From assembly GCA_031362405.1 (NCBI GenBank), contig JANLSO010000107.1, forward strand, positions 1 through 54,343: 54,343 bases of DNA, in the 5' to 3' direction. Below are positions 52,941 to 54,343 of this stretch, in pieces; positions within the stretch are counted from its first letter, which is position 1, and the number at the start of each line of letters is the position of its first letter. A program made the translations under genes and the position numbers. The notes below the pieces were generated by a model, which was given only the letters and a program-made list of their open reading frames with translations, did not search any database and had not been told where the DNA came from. The stretch is from JANLSO01 sp031362405 (GTDB lineage Bacteria; Actinomycetota; Thermoleophilia; Miltoncostaeales; Miltoncostaeaceae).

Positions 52941-54248
52941 TCACGTCCCGGGAGCCAGTGCGGCCGAGATGCGCTCGAGGGCCATGCCGCGGGAGGCTTT
53001 CAGAAGGATGGTGTCACCAGCTTCCAGAAGGGCGGGCAGACCATCGGCTGCCGCGGGTGCGTCGGTGAAGTGGGCCGTGGCCATTCCGTCGGAGCCCTCG
53101 ATGTAGGCCGCAGCACGCGCGCCGACAGCGACGAGCAGGTCGATGCCCAGCTCGGCGGCGAGTTGGCCGACCTCACGGTGAAAACGTGCCTCGTCAGGGC
53201 CGAGTTCCAGCATGTCTCCGAGAACGGCCACCCGACGCCCGGGGCGGCCGGCCAGGTCGGTCAGCGCGGCCCGCATGGCCAGCGGGTTCGCGTTGTAGCA
53301 GTCCTCGATCAGGACTCCTCCGCCGGTAAGCGGCTTCTCTTGGCCACGCATCGCCGAGAGCTCGACCGTGAACTCGAGACCGTTCGGGGGTTCGTAGCCC
53401 AGGGCCCGGCAGCAGGCGAGCGCGGCGGCCGTGTTGCGCGTCTGCCACGCCGAGATCAGGTTGCTGTGCAGGGTGATATCGGGCGTGTCGCCAAAGGTGA
53501 TCACCTGCACGCCCTGCGCCAGAGTGGCGATGTGGGGCGCGAGCAGGGCATCGTCGGCAGGCACGACGGCGGTGTCGCCGGGTCTCAGTCCCTGAAGGAT
53601 TTCCGCCTTCGCCGCGGCAATCGCCTCGACGGTGCCCAGCAGCTCGAGGTGGACGGGTGCGACCGAGGTGATGCAGGCGACGCGTGGAGGCGCCAGGCAC
53701 ACCAGCTCGGCGATCTGGCCGCTACCGCGCATTCCCATCTCAACCACGGCGACGCTGGTCTCGTCGGGAAGGTCCATAAGTGTCAGGGGCACACCGATCT
53801 CGGTGTTGCGGTTGCCGCGGCTGCCCTCGGTGAGCACGCCCATCGCCCGGAGCATTGCGACGAGGATGTCTTTGGTGGTGGTCTTGCCCACCGAACCGGT
53901 GATCCCCACGACGATCGCGCCACTGCGCTCCAGCGCCAGGCGGCCCGCGGCCTGAAGCACGGCAAGTGGATCCGGCGCGACGATCACCGGCTTGCGGATT
54001 CCCCGGGCCTCGCCCTCGATCCACCGCCAGGCCGACGGCGCGACGACCGCCCCCGCCGCGCCCTTGCGCAGGGCCATCGGCGCGTGTTGGCCTCCGTCGT
54101 CGAACTCGCCCCGAATACCGACAAAGAGCGTCCCGGGAGTGACGTCTCGTGAGTCGACCCCGGCCCCCGTGACCTCGGTGTCGGGATGCCCCACGGGCAG
54201 GTACGCGCCCGGCGTTGCCTTCAAGACCTCATTGATCGTCAGCGTCAC
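52941..54248 (-). CDS. murF: UDP-N-acetylmuramoyl-tripeptide-D-alanyl-D-alanine ligase
   Basis: Completes the UDP-MurNAc-pentapeptide. The P-loop is GITGSVGKTTTKDIL, followed by GNRNTEIGVPLTLMDLP and VEMGMRGSGQIAELV; the C-terminal domain contains IEDCYNANPLAMRAAL and VLGDMLELGPDEARFH. 435 residues. GTG 54248 overlaps the murE stop as GTGA. It is separated from mraY by a 112-bp gap holding the palindromic repeat. Confidence 0.95.
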   Translation of the reverse strand: MTLTINEVLKATPGAYLPVGHPDTEVTGAGVDSRDVTPGTLFVGIRGEFDDGGQHAPMALRKGAAGAVVAPSAWRWIEGEARGIRKPVIVAPDPLAVLQAAGRLALERSGAIVVGITGSVGKTTTKDILVAMLRAMGVLTEGSRGNRNTEIGVPLTLMDLPDETSVAVVEMGMRGSGQIAELVCLAPPRVACITSVAPVHLELLGTVEAIAAAKAEILQGLRPGDTAVVPADDALLAPHIATLAQGVQVITFGDTPDITLHSNLISAWQTRNTAAALACCRALGYEPPNGLEFTVELSAMRGQEKPLTGGGVLIEDCYNANPLAMRAALTDLAGRPGRRVAVLGDMLELGPDEARFHREVGQLAAELGIDLLVAVGARAAAYIEGSDGMATAHFTDAPAAADGLPALLEAGDTILLKASRGMALERISAALAPGT

Positions 54249-54343
54249 GCCGTTTCCCCCAGAAGTTCGCGTGCCACGTCGCGGTCGTCGAACGGGGTGA
54301 TCACCCCGGCGACCTCCTGCCCCCGCTCGTGCCCCTTGCCCGC
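54245..54343 (-). CDS. murE: UDP-N-acetylmuramoyl-tripeptide synthetase, C-terminal end
   Basis: Only the last 32 codons are in the window. They read AGKGHERGQEVAGVITPFDD followed by RDVARELLGETA, the invariant C-terminus of MurE ligases. The stop overlaps the murF GTG start. Which third amino acid (diaminopimelate or lysine) it adds cannot be told from this part. Confidence 0.88.
   Translation of the reverse strand, partial: AGKGHERGQEVAGVITPFDDRDVARELLGETA

Overview
This is a high-GC window with tightly packed, mostly minus-strand operons. The genes look like those of a high-GC Gram-positive actinobacterium: the ftsW-murG-murC-murB-ftsQ-ftsZ order has no ftsA, there is a RskA-like anti-sigma factor, scpA/scpB sit beside a pseudouridine synthase, and ftsQ is short. 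A deep-branching class such as Thermoleophilia is plausible, but that is inference. I saw no tRNA, rRNA, CRISPR array or transposase.

Region by region. (1) 1-2851, minus: aroA-cmk-plsC and the start of an unrecognised gene, each overlapping the next by 1-4 nt, preceded by a YgjP-type metallopeptidase. (2) 3.7-6.5 kb: a decayed ArsR gene, a secreted beta-helix protein, and an ECF sigma/anti-sigma pair. (3) 6.7-10.4 kb: a PAP2 phosphatase with an unknown partner, an alpha/beta hydrolase and a secreted protein. (4) 10.5-14.3 kb, minus: an aromatic operon, aminotransferase - 18-codon bridging ORF - DAHP synthase - tyrA - VOC protein. (5) 14.7-18.3 kb, plus: nadB-nadA-nadC. (6) A Phd/VapC module. 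(7) 19-24.4 kb: a response regulator and histidine kinase divergent from a MacB/FtsX-like ABC exporter; kinase and ATPase each carry a one-base frameshift. (8) 24.5-28.5 kb, minus: a MazF/RHH module, then trpS-scpA-scpB-rluB-aroH. (9) 28.5-36.7 kb: CPBP protease, Crp-like regulator, VanW protein, dehalogenase-like hydrolase, acyl-CoA dehydrogenase, cupin pseudogene, and divergent NmrA/LysR genes. (10) 36.7-54.3 kb, minus: the division and cell wall (dcw) cluster murE-murF-mraY-murD ... ftsW-murG-murC-murB-ftsQ-ftsZ, with glycine-cleavage genes threaded through it. gcvP, behind a tandem glycine riboswitch, lies between murD and ftsW; gcvT-gcvH plus a ruined dihydrolipoamide dehydrogenase follow ftsZ.

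How the genes work together: aroA, DAHP synthase, chorismate mutase, prephenate dehydrogenase and an aminotransferase cover much of the route to tyrosine. NadABC make NAD from aspartate. The mur/fts genes build and divide the wall. GcvT, GcvH and GcvP form the glycine cleavage system but need an L protein from elsewhere.

The main unusual signals are these. Three genes (nadC, vapC, murC) appear to start at CTG inside a CTGA stop/start overlap, in a window where ATGA and GTGA overlaps are the rule. An 18-codon ORF bridges the aminotransferase and DAHP synthase genes by overlapping codons at both ends. A REPIN-like inverted-repeat element lies between the aromatic operon and nadB. TANNNT boxes sit 5-9 nt before the start codons of several genes, suggesting leaderless transcripts; one would give FtsZ a 52-residue N-terminal extension. 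Several one-base indels may be genuine decay or assembly error.
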